Origin: Alcaligenes endophyticus
Lineage (GTDB): Bacteria; Pseudomonadota; Gammaproteobacteria; Burkholderiales; Burkholderiaceae_B
NCBI RefSeq assembly: GCF_026344035.1
Contig: NZ_JAPKND010000006.1
Coordinates: 124,001-188,000 of the forward strand
Length of the DNA stretch: 64,000 nt
Reading direction: 5' to 3'
The position numbers and the translations under genes are program-made. The notes below the pieces were generated by a model. It searched no databases. It had not been told where the DNA came from and was given only the letters and a program-made list of their open reading frames with translations. Below are positions 1 to 11,090 of this stretch, in pieces. Within the stretch, counting starts at the first letter, position 1; each line of letters starts with the position of its first letter.

Positions 1-607
1 TGCGATTGCAGACCTCAACCCCGATGGCATTGCGCGCTATTATCCAGGCTCACCTTGGTTAGCCCTCACCGCACTACGTCCGCAAGATAGCTTTCATGGA
101 TTTGAGTTGCACCCTTCTGAGTTTCAAACGTTAAACGATAACGTTAAACAGCTTTTTCCACGTCCTAACCGTCGCGTTCGCCTGTATGCTGAAAACGGTT
201 TCGACGGTATAAAACGCTTACTGCCTCCACCTTCACGGCGAGCAGTAGTGGTGATGGACCCTTCTTACGAGGCCAAGGGCGATTATCGCCAGGTACAGCA
301 CAGCCTTAACGAGGCCTTACGCCGTTTTGCGCAATGCTGTTTTGTCATTTGGTATCCCCTGGTACAGCGCCCTGAAGTACAGCAATTACGGCGCTACCTA
401 GAAAGCCAAACACTACCTTGGCTACATACTAGTCTGACTGTGCGTGCCCCAAGCCGCGATGGTTTAGGTTTACACGGCAGCGGTATGTTTATTGTGAATC
501 CGCCGTGGACCCTGTATCAGTCTTTGTCCGAGGCTCTGCCCTGGCTTAAAGCCGCGATGGCCCAAGATAATAAAGCCCAAAGCTATTTGCAACAGCATAA
601 ACTCTAG
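1..607 (+). CDS. rlmJ: 23S rRNA (adenine-N6)-methyltransferase RlmJ, 3' part
   Basis: This is the C-terminal 201 residues of RlmJ, which methylates A2030 of 23S rRNA with S-adenosylmethionine. The frame is already open at base 2 and runs to a TAA at 605-607. The start codon and about the first 80 residues, with the start of the SAM site, lie left of the window. Visible family marks are a YPGSP block near the left edge, ALRPQD, the ELHP segment, the catalytic DPSYE at bases 257-271 (usually DPPYE, so Pro is replaced by Ser) and a GSGMFIVNPPW stretch near the end. A TTG at 107 could be taken for a start, but the protein similarity clearly extends upstream of it. Confidence 0.9.
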   Translation, partial: AIADLNPDGIARYYPGSPWLALTALRPQDSFHGFELHPSEFQTLNDNVKQLFPRPNRRVRLYAENGFDGIKRLLPPPSRRAVVVMDPSYEAKGDYRQVQHSLNEALRRFAQCCFVIWYPLVQRPEVQQLRRYLESQTLPWLHTSLTVRAPSRDGLGLHGSGMFIVNPPWTLYQSLSEALPWLKAAMAQDNKAQSYLQQHKL

Positions 608-630
608 GCTTTTGCCCCACTTACACCCAG

Positions 631-1365
631 TTAGGCTAGGTGCTCACCTTCTTTTAGGTAGCGCCACTGGCCTACCGGTAAATCGCCCAGCACGATATCC
701 CCAATACGCACGCGCTTTAACCCTACTACTTTCAAGCCCACCATTTCGCACATACGACGAATTTGGCGCTTACGGCCTTCACGTAAAATGAAACGCAATT
801 GGTCTTCGTTCTGCCAGCTTACTTCGGCAGGCCGCAACTGCTGACCATCTAGGGTCAGACCAAAGTTAAGCATTGCTAAGCCACGCTCAGTGAGCTTGCC
901 ACTGACGCGCACTAAATATTCTTTTTCGATGACTGAGTCTTCGCCCACGATTTGACGCGCTATACGGCCATCCTGAGTAAGAATCAACATACCTGTCGAG
1001 TCAATATCCAAACGCCCAGCAGGGGCTAAACCACGCAGATGTCCGGGCTCAAAGCGCACCCCTCCTCGCCCACCCTTGTACTGCGTAACACCCGAAATAA
1101 GCGAGACAGCATTGCGGTAGCCTTTTTCAGCCTGCCCCGATACATAACCCACCGGTTTATGTAAAATAATCGTCACCCGTTGGGTCTGTTTTTGACGGGC
1201 TTGTTTTTCCAAGGTGATTTTTTGATTTGGATAAGCCTTAGAGCCTAGCTCGGAAACCACCTCGCCATCGACCCGCACCCAACCTCGCTCAATAAAAGCG
1301 TCTGCTTCGCGTCGCGAACACATACCGCGTTCGGCCATTAATTTTGAAATACGTATTTTTTCCAT
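631..1365 (-). CDS. rluF: RsuA/RluF-family 23S rRNA pseudouridine synthase
   Basis: A 244-residue pseudouridine synthase of the RsuA/RluB/E/F group. An S4 RNA-binding domain spans about residues 4-55, with the CSRREAD signature at 16-22. The catalytic domain follows, with GRLD at 117-120; Asp120 is the expected nucleophile. [12 protein letters not shown] near the C-terminus is also typical. The S4 signature is closer to RluF (pseudouridine 2604) than to RluB, but the exact target base is not certain. A glycine-rich insertion at about 92-113 is unusual against the E. coli enzyme. The ATG at 1365 begins the S4 similarity; an upstream in-frame extension has no homology. The start lies 36 bases from the divergent ubiC start, so the two promoters must overlap. 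Confidence 0.85.
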   Translation of the reverse strand: MEKIRISKLMAERGMCSRREADAFIERGWVRVDGEVVSELGSKAYPNQKITLEKQARQKQTQRVTIILHKPVGYVSGQAEKGYRNAVSLISGVTQYKGGRGGVRFEPGHLRGLAPAGRLDIDSTGMLILTQDGRIARQIVGEDSVIEKEYLVRVSGKLTERGLAMLNFGLTLDGQQLRPAEVSWQNEDQLRFILREGRKRQIRRMCEMVGLKVVGLKRVRIGDIVLGDLPVGQWRYLKEGEHLA

Positions 1366-1401
1366 AAGCGATATTTTATGGCTTTGGCGATAATATAGTT
1401 T

Positions 1402-1974
1402 ATGAAATTCCATTGCATTGAAAAAAAACCTTGGCAACAACACCTGCGACCTAGCTACAGTCCGCTGCAAAAGTACTGGTTACATCGACCCGGTGCCTTG
1501 ACTGACGGCCTACGACAACTAGGACAGGTTGAGCTAAACGTGGTGCGCGAATATGCCACAGGGCTCAAAGAAGACGAGGCCTGGCTGTTAGACCGCGCGT
1601 GTCCCGCCCCCGTTTGGGTACGTGAAGTGCGCATGGCAATTGACGGCGTTTTATGTGTTGTGGCACGCAGCTTCACCCCACTAGTAGACTCCCATGGGCT
1701 GTGGCAAGGCATGCGTCGTCTGCGCCAACGTCCCTTAGCCGACATGCTATATAACGATGCGCAGATACAACGTTCGGCCTTTTTAAGCTGCCGTTTGCAT
1801 GCACACATGCCTCTTTATCGCACAGTTCGATTATCAGCTTTGCAGCATGGCTCCCCACACCCTCCTGCTCCTACACAAATATTGGCCCGTTGTTCGGTCT
1901 TCTGGCGGCAAGGTAGCCCTTTGCTAGTAGCAGAAAGTTTTACCCCTGAATTCTGGCACATCGCAATGGACTAA
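1402..1974 (+). CDS. ubiC: Chorismate pyruvate-lyase UbiC
   Basis: A 190-residue soluble enzyme that splits chorismate to 4-hydroxybenzoate and pyruvate, the first committed step of ubiquinone synthesis. The core stretch [11 protein letters not shown] followed by VVARSFTPL is typical of UbiC, as is the late Glu in [10 protein letters not shown] that contacts the product in the family. The length fits. The ATG at 1402 follows the divergent pseudouridine synthase gene closely. The neighbours are not ubiquinone genes, so it appears to be a single-gene unit. Confidence 0.93.
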   Translation: MKFHCIEKKPWQQHLRPSYSPLQKYWLHRPGALTDGLRQLGQVELNVVREYATGLKEDEAWLLDRACPAPVWVREVRMAIDGVLCVVARSFTPLVDSHGLWQGMRRLRQRPLADMLYNDAQIQRSAFLSCRLHAHMPLYRTVRLSALQHGSPHPPAPTQILARCSVFWRQGSPLLVAESFTPEFWHIAMD

Positions 1975-2045
1975 TAGGCTAAACAATAGGCTTTGTTATA
2001 AACTTATAATTAAAATTTATATAAAGCATAGACAAGGTATTTCTC

Positions 2046-3260
2046 ATGAGCAGTGGTGATTCAGGGCGGCATAATGCGCTTGTGCTTTCTGGCATGCAAG
2101 CACTCGGCGGCGCCAATCCGGCACTAGTAGTGGCGTTAAGTAGCTTGGTAGGACAGCAACTAGCCTCTTCTCCAGAACTAGCCACTCTGCCCGTCACCAC
2201 CTTTAATTTAGGGCTGGCGCTAGGCATACTACCGGCTATATTCATGATGCAGCGCATAGGGCGCAAGCAAGCCTATTTACTGGGAGCTATTCTCGGCATC
2301 GGCGGTGGCTTACTGGCCACGTGGGGCATTTATATCGCTTCCTTTACTATTTTTTGTCTGGGGGTGGCGCTGGCAGGGTGCTATGCCTCGTATGTGCAAA
2401 ACTATCGTTTCGCCGCCGCTGATGGCGCCAATGATGAGTTTCGCCCCAAAGCGACCTCGTGGGTGTTGGCTGGGGGGCTTTTAGGTGCTGTGATTGCCAG
2501 TCAAACTATTATCTGGACTAGCGATCTAACACCCTTGCACCCCTTTATGGCCTCGTTCTTCTCGCAAGCGGTGCTGGCAGCCTGCGTCATACCCTTAGTG
2601 TTACTATTGCGGGCTAAAAGCCTAGGCTCCACGTCACGCCATACCGGGCCTTACCAGGGACGCCCTCTTAAAGAAATCGCTCGCCAACCACGCTTCATTG
2701 TGGCTGTACTGGCCGGGGTTGCCTCGTATGGCCTCATGAATTTTATGATGACGGCCTCCCCGTTGGCCATGATAGGCTGCGGTCACAGCATTACGGATTC
2801 AACGCTAGGTATTCAATGGCATATTCTGGCCATGTTCGGCCCTAGCTTTATTACCGGCAATCTGATTAAACGGTTCGGCCAAATCCCTATTACGATGATT
2901 GGCCTATTACTTATTGGTGCTGCCAGTGCGGTGGCCTTGACCGGTTTATCAGTCAACCACTTTTGGTTAAGCCTTATTTTGTTGGGTGTAGGCTGGAACT
3001 TCGGCTTTATTGGCGCCACCAATATGGTGATTTCCTGCTATCGTCCCGTTGAGCGCAGCCGCGTTCAGGCTTTAAACGACTTCATTGTTTTTGGTTGCGT
3101 CGCTCTGTCTTCCTTCAGCTCTGGCCAAGTATTGGCTAAATATGGCTGGGACGTTATCAACCAGGGCAGTTTTCCTATTGTAATTGCCTTGCTTTGCGCT
3201 CTGAGCTGGTTGTGGAGGCATGAAAGCCGTTCTCCTGCTAGCCACACCACAACCGCCTAA
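2046..3260 (+). CDS. MFS transporter
   Basis: A 404-residue major facilitator superfamily membrane protein, predicted from about twelve hydrophobic segments spread along its length. The cytoplasmic loop between helices 2 and 3 carries QRIGRKQAY, a version of MFS motif A. The two halves are separated by a hydrophilic stretch near residues 195-225. The substrate cannot be told from sequence. It stands alone between ubiC and the convergent glnB, preceded by an A/T-rich 70-base gap that probably holds its promoter. Confidence 0.85.
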   Translation: MSSGDSGRHNALVLSGMQALGGANPALVVALSSLVGQQLASSPELATLPVTTFNLGLALGILPAIFMMQRIGRKQAYLLGAILGIGGGLLATWGIYIASFTIFCLGVALAGCYASYVQNYRFAAADGANDEFRPKATSWVLAGGLLGAVIASQTIIWTSDLTPLHPFMASFFSQAVLAACVIPLVLLLRAKSLGSTSRHTGPYQGRPLKEIARQPRFIVAVLAGVASYGLMNFMMTASPLAMIGCGHSITDSTLGIQWHILAMFGPSFITGNLIKRFGQIPITMIGLLLIGAASAVALTGLSVNHFWLSLILLGVGWNFGFIGATNMVISCYRPVERSRVQALNDFIVFGCVALSSFSSGQVLAKYGWDVINQGSFPIVIALLCALSWLWRHESRSPASHTTTA

Positions 3261-3341
3261 GCTTTACCACCCCGTGGGCCACGGAGCTATTTTCATCGTC
3301 AACACATAGCAAACTATGCATAGCCCACCGGAGTAATGGCT

Positions 3342-5011
<1,670 letters not shown>

Positions 5012-5166
5012 CTTTTTTAAGGCTCTATAAAACTCAGCTAATAACGCCAACGGATAGTAGGCAGTAAGCAGTAAACACTCTAATATACTGCACAGCGCCT
5101 TACCGTGTATTTCTGTGTCTGCACAGGGCTCGGCGTAGTGCCCGTATTCCCGTATAATTTCTCGCT

Positions 5167-6585
5167 ATGTCAAATCAAAATACCCCCGCCTCTCAGGACC
5201 AGTTCGCCAATAAGGCCCAAGCTTGGTCCGCTCGTTTCTCCGAGCCCGTCTCCGATCTGGTCAAGCGCTATACCGCGTCGGTAAACTTCGACAAGCGCAT
5301 GGCCCACTTTGATATCCAAGGCTCTTTAGCCCACGCCACCATGCTGGCTGCGGTTGGCGTTATTAGCGCCGAGGATAAAGCAGATATTGAACGCGGCATG
5401 CAGCAAATTCTGCAAGAAATCGACGCTGGCCAATTTGAATGGTTGCTCGACCTTGAAGACGTACACCTAAACATCGAAAAGCGTTTAGTAGAGCTAATCG
5501 GTGATGCCGGCAAACGTTTACACACAGGTCGTTCACGCAACGATCAAGTAGCTACCGATATACGCCTATGGCTACGCAACGAAATTGATATCGCCCTAGA
5601 GCTACTGGCTCAAATGCAGGTCAAGCTTGCACAACTGGCTCTAGAGCAAGCGGACACGATTTTACCGGGTTTTACCCACTTACAAGTGGCTCAACCGGTT
5701 ACTTTCGGGCATCACTTATTGGCTTATGCCGAAATGTTTAAGCGCGACGCTGAGCGTTTGGCCGACTGCCGCAAACGTGTCAACCGTTTGCCCTTGGGGG
5801 CTGCAGCGTTAGCCGGCACTAGTTTCCCTATCGACCGCGAAATGGTTGCCAAGCTGCTCAATTTTGACGAAGTCTGCCGCAACTCGCTAGATGCTGTATC
5901 AGACCGCGACTTTGCCATCGAATACTGTGCCGCCGCTGCACTCATCATGACGCATATTTCGCGCTTTTCTGAAGAGCTAGTCATGTGGATGAGCCCACGA
6001 GTCGGTTTTATCGATCTAGCAGACCGCTTTTGTACCGGCAGCTCCATCATGCCGCAAAAGAAAAACCCGGACGTACCGGAATTAGCTCGTGGAAAAACAG
6101 GTCGCGTGAACGGCAACCTTATTGCGCTACTTACGCTCATGAAAGGCCAGCCCTTAGCCTATAACAAAGACAACCAAGAAGACAAAGAAGGCTTGTTTGA
6201 CTCCGCCGACACCATTCGCGATACCTTAACCATCTTTGTCGACATGATCGCTGGTATTAAGGTGAAAGCCTCAGCCATGCGCGATGCTGCTTTGCAGGGC
6301 TTTGCTACCGCCACCGACTTGGCCGACTATCTCGTTAAAAAAGGCCTGCCTTTCCGGGATGCACACGAAACCGTGGCTGCTGCCGTCCGCCATTGTGAAG
6401 ATGCAGGCTGTGATTTAGCTGATCTTAGCTTAGAGCAGTTGCAAGCCTTTGATGCCAGTATTGAAGCGGATATTTTCCAAGTGTTAACGCTGGAAGGCTC
6501 CGTGGCTGCACGCAAGCATATTGGTGGCACCGCCCCCGAACGAGTGCGTATTGAGGCACAGCGCATCATAGACCAAAACAGCTAA
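5167..6585 (+). CDS. argH: Argininosuccinate lyase
   Basis: A 472-residue cytoplasmic enzyme of the fumarase/aspartase superfamily. It cleaves argininosuccinate to arginine and fumarate in the last step of arginine synthesis. The signature loop [15 protein letters not shown] lies near residue 290, with the catalytic serine. [12 protein letters not shown] near 119 and [15 protein letters not shown] near 170 are the other conserved blocks. Length and N-terminus match the family. No strong Shine-Dalgarno is seen before the ATG. A stem-loop with a short T run follows. Confidence 0.96.
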   Translation: MSNQNTPASQDQFANKAQAWSARFSEPVSDLVKRYTASVNFDKRMAHFDIQGSLAHATMLAAVGVISAEDKADIERGMQQILQEIDAGQFEWLLDLEDVHLNIEKRLVELIGDAGKRLHTGRSRNDQVATDIRLWLRNEIDIALELLAQMQVKLAQLALEQADTILPGFTHLQVAQPVTFGHHLLAYAEMFKRDAERLADCRKRVNRLPLGAAALAGTSFPIDREMVAKLLNFDEVCRNSLDAVSDRDFAIEYCAAAALIMTHISRFSEELVMWMSPRVGFIDLADRFCTGSSIMPQKKNPDVPELARGKTGRVNGNLIALLTLMKGQPLAYNKDNQEDKEGLFDSADTIRDTLTIFVDMIAGIKVKASAMRDAALQGFATATDLADYLVKKGLPFRDAHETVAAAVRHCEDAGCDLADLSLEQLQAFDASIEADIFQVLTLEGSVAARKHIGGTAPERVRIEAQRIIDQNS

Positions 6586-6628
6586 CCGGCGTACGCCCTA
6601 TATATACCACCTTAATCGGTGGCGCACT

Positions 6629-6663
6629 ACGGCCATGGATACCCACGTATTCATGGCCGTTTT
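6629..6663 (+). terminator. Rho-independent terminator after argH
   Basis: A 14-pair stem with one G-T pair (arms starting ACGGCCATG at 6629 and ending CATGGCCGT at 6660), a four-base loop and four Ts. It lies 44 bases after the argH stop. Confidence 0.7.
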
Positions 6664-6766
6664 CCATTAACGCTCACCGTTCTGCCCTCTGGACCGAACA
6701 AGATCTTGCCAAGTACACACAAAGCCTTTACAACTGTTTGAACTAACAACTTCTTTCTCTGCCACT

Positions 6767-7771
6767 ATGACATCCTTACTCAACCAGTTGATTCGCGTGG
6801 TCAAAAAGCCCCAAGGGATACCGACCGCTGACACATTCAAGATAGAACAAGAAACCCTATCACCCTTGGCTGCGGGGCAGTTACTGATTAAAAATGAATG
6901 GTTATCGGTGGAGCCCGCCATGCGTGGATGGCTAGCCGATGCCCAAAACTATGCCAGCGTCCCGGTAGGGGAAGTCATGCGTGCTTTATGCGTGGGGCGC
7001 GTTCTACAATCCCGTCACCCAGATTACCAAGAGGGCGAACTTTTGCTAGGTTGGTTCGGTTGGCAGCACTACGCCCAGTGTGATCCCGATGCCGTCGTGC
7101 AACGCATCACTTCATCGACCTTATCGCCCTCTTTGTATCTTGGCGTTTTAGGTCTGAATGGCGTTACCGCGGCCACTGCGTTAGAGCAGCTGGGGCAACC
7201 TAAGCCCGGTGATACAGTGGTCGTTTCTACCGCTGCCGGTAGCGTGGGCTCCTGTGTTGGCCAATTAGCAAAAGCGATAGGATGCCGCACCGTGGGCCTC
7301 ACCAGCTCAGCGGCCAAAGTCAAGGCCTGCTACGACACCTTTGGCTACGATGCTGTCATCAACTATAAAACCGATGATTTGCATTCTGCTCTATCACAAG
7401 CATGCCCAGAAGGCGTGAATGTCTATTTTGACAATACCTCGGGCGCCATTTCCGATGCCGTCATGCAGCACCTAGCGATTGGCGCACGGGTGGTTATTTG
7501 TGGCACGGCCTCGATCCCTCAATGGAATCCTACCCCCATGGGGCCACGGGTAGAGCGCATACTGCTTACTCGTCGTGCGCGCATGCAAGGATTTATTATC
7601 TTTGATCACATGGACACCTATGCCGACTATGTACACCAACTGGAACAGGCAGTCCTGAACGGCCAATTGCGTTACACCGAACATATCACCGACGGCCTTG
7701 AGTCTGCGCTCAACGCCATCAGCGAGCTTTATCAAGGCGAAAACCTCGGTAAACGCCTCATTCGCCTGTAA
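6767..7771 (+). CDS. NADP-dependent MDR oxidoreductase (CurA/PTGR-like)
   Basis: A 334-residue zinc-independent medium-chain dehydrogenase/reductase, similar in layout to the prostaglandin/leukotriene reductases and E. coli CurA, which reduce activated C=C bonds with NADPH. A GroES-like N-terminal half is followed by the cofactor fold: LGLNGVTAATAL, then the dinucleotide-binding stretch VVSTAAGSVGSCVGQLAK near 155-172, and VYFDNTSGAISDAV. Zinc-binding cysteines of alcohol dehydrogenases are absent, as expected. The ATG at 6767 gives a normal family N-terminus. It stands alone; its natural substrate is not evident. Confidence 0.87.
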   Translation: MTSLLNQLIRVVKKPQGIPTADTFKIEQETLSPLAAGQLLIKNEWLSVEPAMRGWLADAQNYASVPVGEVMRALCVGRVLQSRHPDYQEGELLLGWFGWQHYAQCDPDAVVQRITSSTLSPSLYLGVLGLNGVTAATALEQLGQPKPGDTVVVSTAAGSVGSCVGQLAKAIGCRTVGLTSSAAKVKACYDTFGYDAVINYKTDDLHSALSQACPEGVNVYFDNTSGAISDAVMQHLAIGARVVICGTASIPQWNPTPMGPRVERILLTRRARMQGFIIFDHMDTYADYVHQLEQAVLNGQLRYTEHITDGLESALNAISELYQGENLGKRLIRL

Positions 7772-7785
7772 AAACTGTAGTAAAC

Positions 7786-7826
7786 AAAAAAAGCCTGAGA
7801 TAGCGGCATAACCGCTCTCAGGCTTT
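7786..7826 (-). terminator. Terminator, strongest for the minus-strand BKACE gene
   Basis: An inverted repeat with arms AGCCTGAGA and TCTCAGGCT, extended by GCGG/CCGC, flanked by seven As on the left. Read on the minus strand it is a stem followed by a T run, 34 bases after the BKACE gene. On the plus strand it has only three Ts, so it may end the CurA-like gene weakly. Confidence 0.75.
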
Positions 7827-7859
7827 AACAGTTTGCTTATTGACCTGCTTCAGCGCTGT

Positions 7860-8774
7860 TTACAAGGCAAACTCCGGCTTCACCCCACCTTGGCGAGGTA
7901 AGCCCATCATGGCACGCGCTTCCGCTGGCGTGGCGGGTTCATAACCCATTTCACGTACTAGCCGTACGACGCGCTCGGTCAGTTGGATATTCGTCGCCAA
8001 TTCACCTTGAGAATAATACAAATTATCCTCTAGACCTACGCGAACATGACCGCCTAATAGCAAAGAGTTCATCGCAGCGGGTAGCTGTGCTGGACCGATA
8101 CCACTAACCCCAAAAATAGCGTTGGGGGGCAGCAGATCGACCATGTACTGCAAGTGCCGAGGCGAATAAGGCATAGCATTTTGAAACCCTTTATGCACAC
8201 CCATTACTAGATTAATAAAGGGGGGATCGTCATCTAAACCCTCAGCAATCAAGGTATTGGTATCTTGCAGAATATGGGTGGGGCTAAAAACCTCCCATTC
8301 GGGTTTGATACCGCGCTTTTTCATTTCCTCGGCGAGGTAGCGTGCTTTGCTGGGGGCCGTGTTCATGAGCAGTTCTTTACCACCAAAACTAGCAATGATG
8401 GTGGTGGCATCCAACGTACACATTTCTGCGCCCGCATCCATACCCTTGATGCGTTCTTCCCAGAGCAACTCCCACAAACCGGGTGCTGTCTCGCCGATCA
8501 TCTCGCCGTGCACACCACCGCCAGTGGAATTATTCAAGATAATGTCGCACTTGGCACGAATGCGTGTGTTGATATCATGATAAATGGCGGCGTCGCAAGT
8601 AGCTCCGTCATCCGGGGTGCGTGCATGAATAGCCACGACACTTGCGCCCGCGTTATAGCAGTCGTAAGTATCTTGGGCGATTTCAGCAGGCTGAGTCGGC
8701 AAGGCAGGATTCTGACTTTTGTAAGCCATTCCGCCCGTCGGAGCGATCGTCACAATGACTTTACGCTGGCTCAT
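7860..8774 (-). CDS. Beta-keto acid cleavage enzyme (BKACE, former DUF849)
   Basis: A 304-residue enzyme of the BKACE family (founding member: 3-keto-5-aminohexanoate cleavage enzyme). These zinc TIM barrels transfer the acetyl part of a beta-keto acid to acetyl-CoA, giving acetoacetyl-CoA and a shortened product. NNSTGGG, the [13 protein letters not shown] block and the late [11 protein letters not shown] are characteristic. At the usual zinc motif His-x-His the protein reads Ala48-Ile-His50-Ala-Arg, so one family ligand seems replaced. The ATG at 8774 is chosen over an upstream frame extension because it overlaps the stop of the solute-binding protein gene (TAATG) and begins the similarity. 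Context suggests it cleaves the keto acid made by one of the divergent dehydrogenases. Confidence 0.87.
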   Translation of the reverse strand: MSQRKVIVTIAPTGGMAYKSQNPALPTQPAEIAQDTYDCYNAGASVVAIHARTPDDGATCDAAIYHDINTRIRAKCDIILNNSTGGGVHGEMIGETAPGLWELLWEERIKGMDAGAEMCTLDATTIIASFGGKELLMNTAPSKARYLAEEMKKRGIKPEWEVFSPTHILQDTNTLIAEGLDDDPPFINLVMGVHKGFQNAMPYSPRHLQYMVDLLPPNAIFGVSGIGPAQLPAAMNSLLLGGHVRVGLEDNLYYSQGELATNIQLTERVVRLVREMGYEPATPAEARAMMGLPRQGGVKPEFAL

Positions 8775-9997
8775 TAAGCGCCCTCCTTGGTGAGCTTGCA
8801 AGTAGACTCTTCCAAGGTGCCATACACTTGCTCAGCAGGTATCACCGCGATCTGATTCACGTAATCCCACGCACCTTTACTGTCACCCGGTTTTTTCACT
8901 TGCAGTAGCACCATATCATTCATCATACGACCGTCGGCGCGCACCTTGCCGTTTTTCACAAACATGTCGTTAATCGTGTTGGACTTAAGCCATTTCATAA
9001 TGGCATCTGCATCATCTGTACCGGTTTCTTTCACCGCATTTAAATAGGCCGTGACAGCGGAGTAGTCACCTGCCTGTATGTAAGAAGGCTTACGCTTGAC
9101 CTTTTCCTCAAACCGATCCGACCACTTGCTGGCCTCGTCAGAAATGTTCCAATACCACGGTACGGTAAAGTACATGCCTTGGGTGACATCCAAACCTAAA
9201 GAATGGATATCCATGAGGAACACGGTCAAGCCCGCCAAGTTCATCGTTTGGTTCACACCAAAGTCACTGGCTGCTTTCACGGCGTTCACAAAGTCACCGC
9301 CCGCGTTGGCCATACCTAAAATATTGGCGCCTGAAGATTGCGCTTGCAGGATAAACGATGAGAAATCATTTGCCCCCAGAGGCACACGTACTGAACCGAC
9401 CACATCTCCACCAGCCGCTTTGACTACCTTAGAGGTTTCATTTTCCAACGCATGACCAAAGGTGTAATCGGTTGTGACGAAGAACCACTTCTTTCCGCCG
9501 TCTTTCACGACGGCATCGCCGGTACCCGACGCTAAAGCATTAGTGGAGTATGTGTACTGCACGGTATAGGGCGTGCACTGCTCATTAGTCAGGGCCGAAG
9601 CACCCGCCCCTGAGGTGATAAAGACTTTCTTTTTCTCGGCCGCTACCGCTGACATGGCCAAGTTAGCGGCAGAGTTAGTTCCTCCGATTAAGACGTCGAC
9701 CTTATTCTGATCGAACCATTCCCGTGCTCGCGCCGAAGCGATATCTGCCTTGTTTTGGTGATCGGCCGTTAATAGTTCAATTTTTTTCCCATTGATCTCT
9801 CCACCGGCGTCTTCAATGGCCATGCGTATAGCCTCAGCCCCAGCGGGACCATCATAGTCTGCGTATACGCCCGACATATCCGTAATAAAACCAATACGTA
9901 TCACATCATCGGAAATATCTGCTGCATACGCTGAGTAGGATAGCGCACCTAACGCCACTGCTAAAACTGTGCGTTTGAGGGGGAGAATTTGATTCAT
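8774..9997 (-). CDS. ABC transporter substrate-binding protein (LivJ/amide-type)
   Basis: A 407-residue periplasmic binding protein of the type-1 fold used for branched amino acids, amides and small organic acids. Residues 1-25 are a signal peptide ending SAYA before ADISDD. The mature protein opens with [18 protein letters not shown], typical of the Leu/Ile/Val-binding group. No permease or ATPase genes lie nearby, so it must use transporter parts coded elsewhere or act with a shared core. Its stop overlaps the BKACE start by one base, giving a two-gene operon and implying that the bound solute feeds the keto acid pathway. Confidence 0.88.
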   Translation of the reverse strand: MNQILPLKRTVLAVALGALSYSAYAADISDDVIRIGFITDMSGVYADYDGPAGAEAIRMAIEDAGGEINGKKIELLTADHQNKADIASARAREWFDQNKVDVLIGGTNSAANLAMSAVAAEKKKVFITSGAGASALTNEQCTPYTVQYTYSTNALASGTGDAVVKDGGKKWFFVTTDYTFGHALENETSKVVKAAGGDVVGSVRVPLGANDFSSFILQAQSSGANILGMANAGGDFVNAVKAASDFGVNQTMNLAGLTVFLMDIHSLGLDVTQGMYFTVPWYWNISDEASKWSDRFEEKVKRKPSYIQAGDYSAVTAYLNAVKETGTDDADAIMKWLKSNTINDMFVKNGKVRADGRMMNDMVLLQVKKPGDSKGAWDYVNQIAVIPAEQVYGTLEESTCKLTKEGA

Positions 9998-10129
9998 ATA
10001 GTTGCCTTTATCAGTTTGTCTCTTTTATCATCAAATCATTAAATTGATGCTTAGATCAAAATAAGCGTCTTAGTCCCCCCCGTCAATAGGCACTTGCACG
10101 CAAGCGCCTAGTCGTTAACAAGGAACACA
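9998..10129. promoter_or_regulatory. Divergent promoter region of the keto acid cluster, with an inverted repeat
   Basis: This 132-base A/T-rich gap separates the two divergent arms of the cluster. It contains CATCAA (10029-10034) and TTGATG (10044-10049), an inverted repeat with nine bases between arms, which could be an operator shared by both arms. No regulator gene lies beside it. Exact promoter hexamers could not be assigned with confidence. Confidence 0.35.
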
Positions 10130-11065
10130 ATGACTATTGAACATGTTGCCGTCATCGGCACAGGAGTAATTGGCAGTAGCTGGGCAGCCTATTTTCTGGC
10201 AAAGGGATTTACGGTGACTGTGTATGACCCAGCACCCAACGCTGAGCAAACACTACGTCAGCATGTGCAAAACTTCTGGCCAGCCCTACAAGAGCTAGGA
10301 GTGGGTCAGGGCATCAACCCCGACCAATTGCGCTTTGAAGCTGATTTACACGCTGCCGTCAAAGACGCCGACTTCATTCAAGAAAATGCTCCAGAGCGTC
10401 TGAAAATCAAGCATGAGCTCATTGCTCAAATTGAACAGGCCACACGCCCCACGACCATTATTTCCTCCAGTTCTTCGGGCTTATTAGTATCTGACATGCA
10501 AGCGGGTGCTCAACATCCAGAACGCATTGTTTTGGGACACCCTTTTAATCCCCCTCACTTGATTCCTTTGGTCGAAGTGATTGGCGGCAAGTTAACCTCT
10601 GCCGACACCGTACAACGCACCATGCAGTTTTATAAAGATATTGGCAAAAAGCCAATACACGTTAAGGCCGAGCGTAAAGGCCACGTTGCCAACCGACTGC
10701 AAGCCGCCTTATGGCGTGAAGCCCTCTATTTGCTCCAAGAAGACGTGGTGTCAGTGGAAGACTTGGATACGGCGATTGCTCATGGCCCTGGCCTGCGTTG
10801 GGCACTGCTAGGCCCTTTCATCAACCTGCATTTATCCGGCGGGGCGGGTGGTATTGCTCACACCATCGAGCATCTCGGGCCTCCTATTGAAGAGTGGTGG
10901 CAAGACCTAGGTACGGTAAGCTTAACGCCCGAACTACGAGAAAAGCTCACTCAAGGTGTACAAGAAGAGCTTGCGGCGTATGATCAACAAGCGCTCCTTC
11001 GCAAACGCGACGCTTTGCTGGTCGATTTGCTGAAAGCCAAAGAAAACACCCCCGATTACCTCTAA
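10130..11065 (+). CDS. 3-hydroxyacyl-CoA dehydrogenase-family oxidoreductase (hydroxy acid dehydrogenase)
   Basis: A 311-residue NAD-dependent dehydrogenase of the 3-hydroxyacyl-CoA dehydrogenase superfamily. The nucleotide-binding loop is GTGVIGSSWA from residue 10. The GHPFNPPHLIPLVEV block contains the catalytic histidine, and GHVANRLQAALWREAL begins the helical C-terminal domain. The layout is that of the single-function enzymes acting on free hydroxy acids (L-carnitine dehydrogenase, L-gulonate dehydrogenase/lambda-crystallin) rather than acyl-CoA. Next to a BKACE this suggests oxidation of a 3-hydroxy acid, carnitine-like or otherwise, to the keto acid that the BKACE cleaves; the substrate is inferred, not proven. 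A good AAGGAA ribosome site precedes the ATG. Confidence 0.8.
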   Translation: MTIEHVAVIGTGVIGSSWAAYFLAKGFTVTVYDPAPNAEQTLRQHVQNFWPALQELGVGQGINPDQLRFEADLHAAVKDADFIQENAPERLKIKHELIAQIEQATRPTTIISSSSSGLLVSDMQAGAQHPERIVLGHPFNPPHLIPLVEVIGGKLTSADTVQRTMQFYKDIGKKPIHVKAERKGHVANRLQAALWREALYLLQEDVVSVEDLDTAIAHGPGLRWALLGPFINLHLSGGAGGIAHTIEHLGPPIEEWWQDLGTVSLTPELREKLTQGVQEELAAYDQQALLRKRDALLVDLLKAKENTPDYL

Positions 11066-11090
11066 CCCATCATAAACGGAGGAGACTCAC

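Noticed and set aside
8265-8777. 170-codon plus-strand frame
   Set aside because: Antisense shadow of the BKACE gene, whose family motifs are clear on the other strand.
10130-11065. Naming the hydroxy acid dehydrogenase as carnitine dehydrogenase (cdhA)
   Set aside because: The BKACE context fits, but the thioesterase is absent and the sequence is as close to gulonate/lambda-crystallin-type enzymes, so a specific name is not supported.
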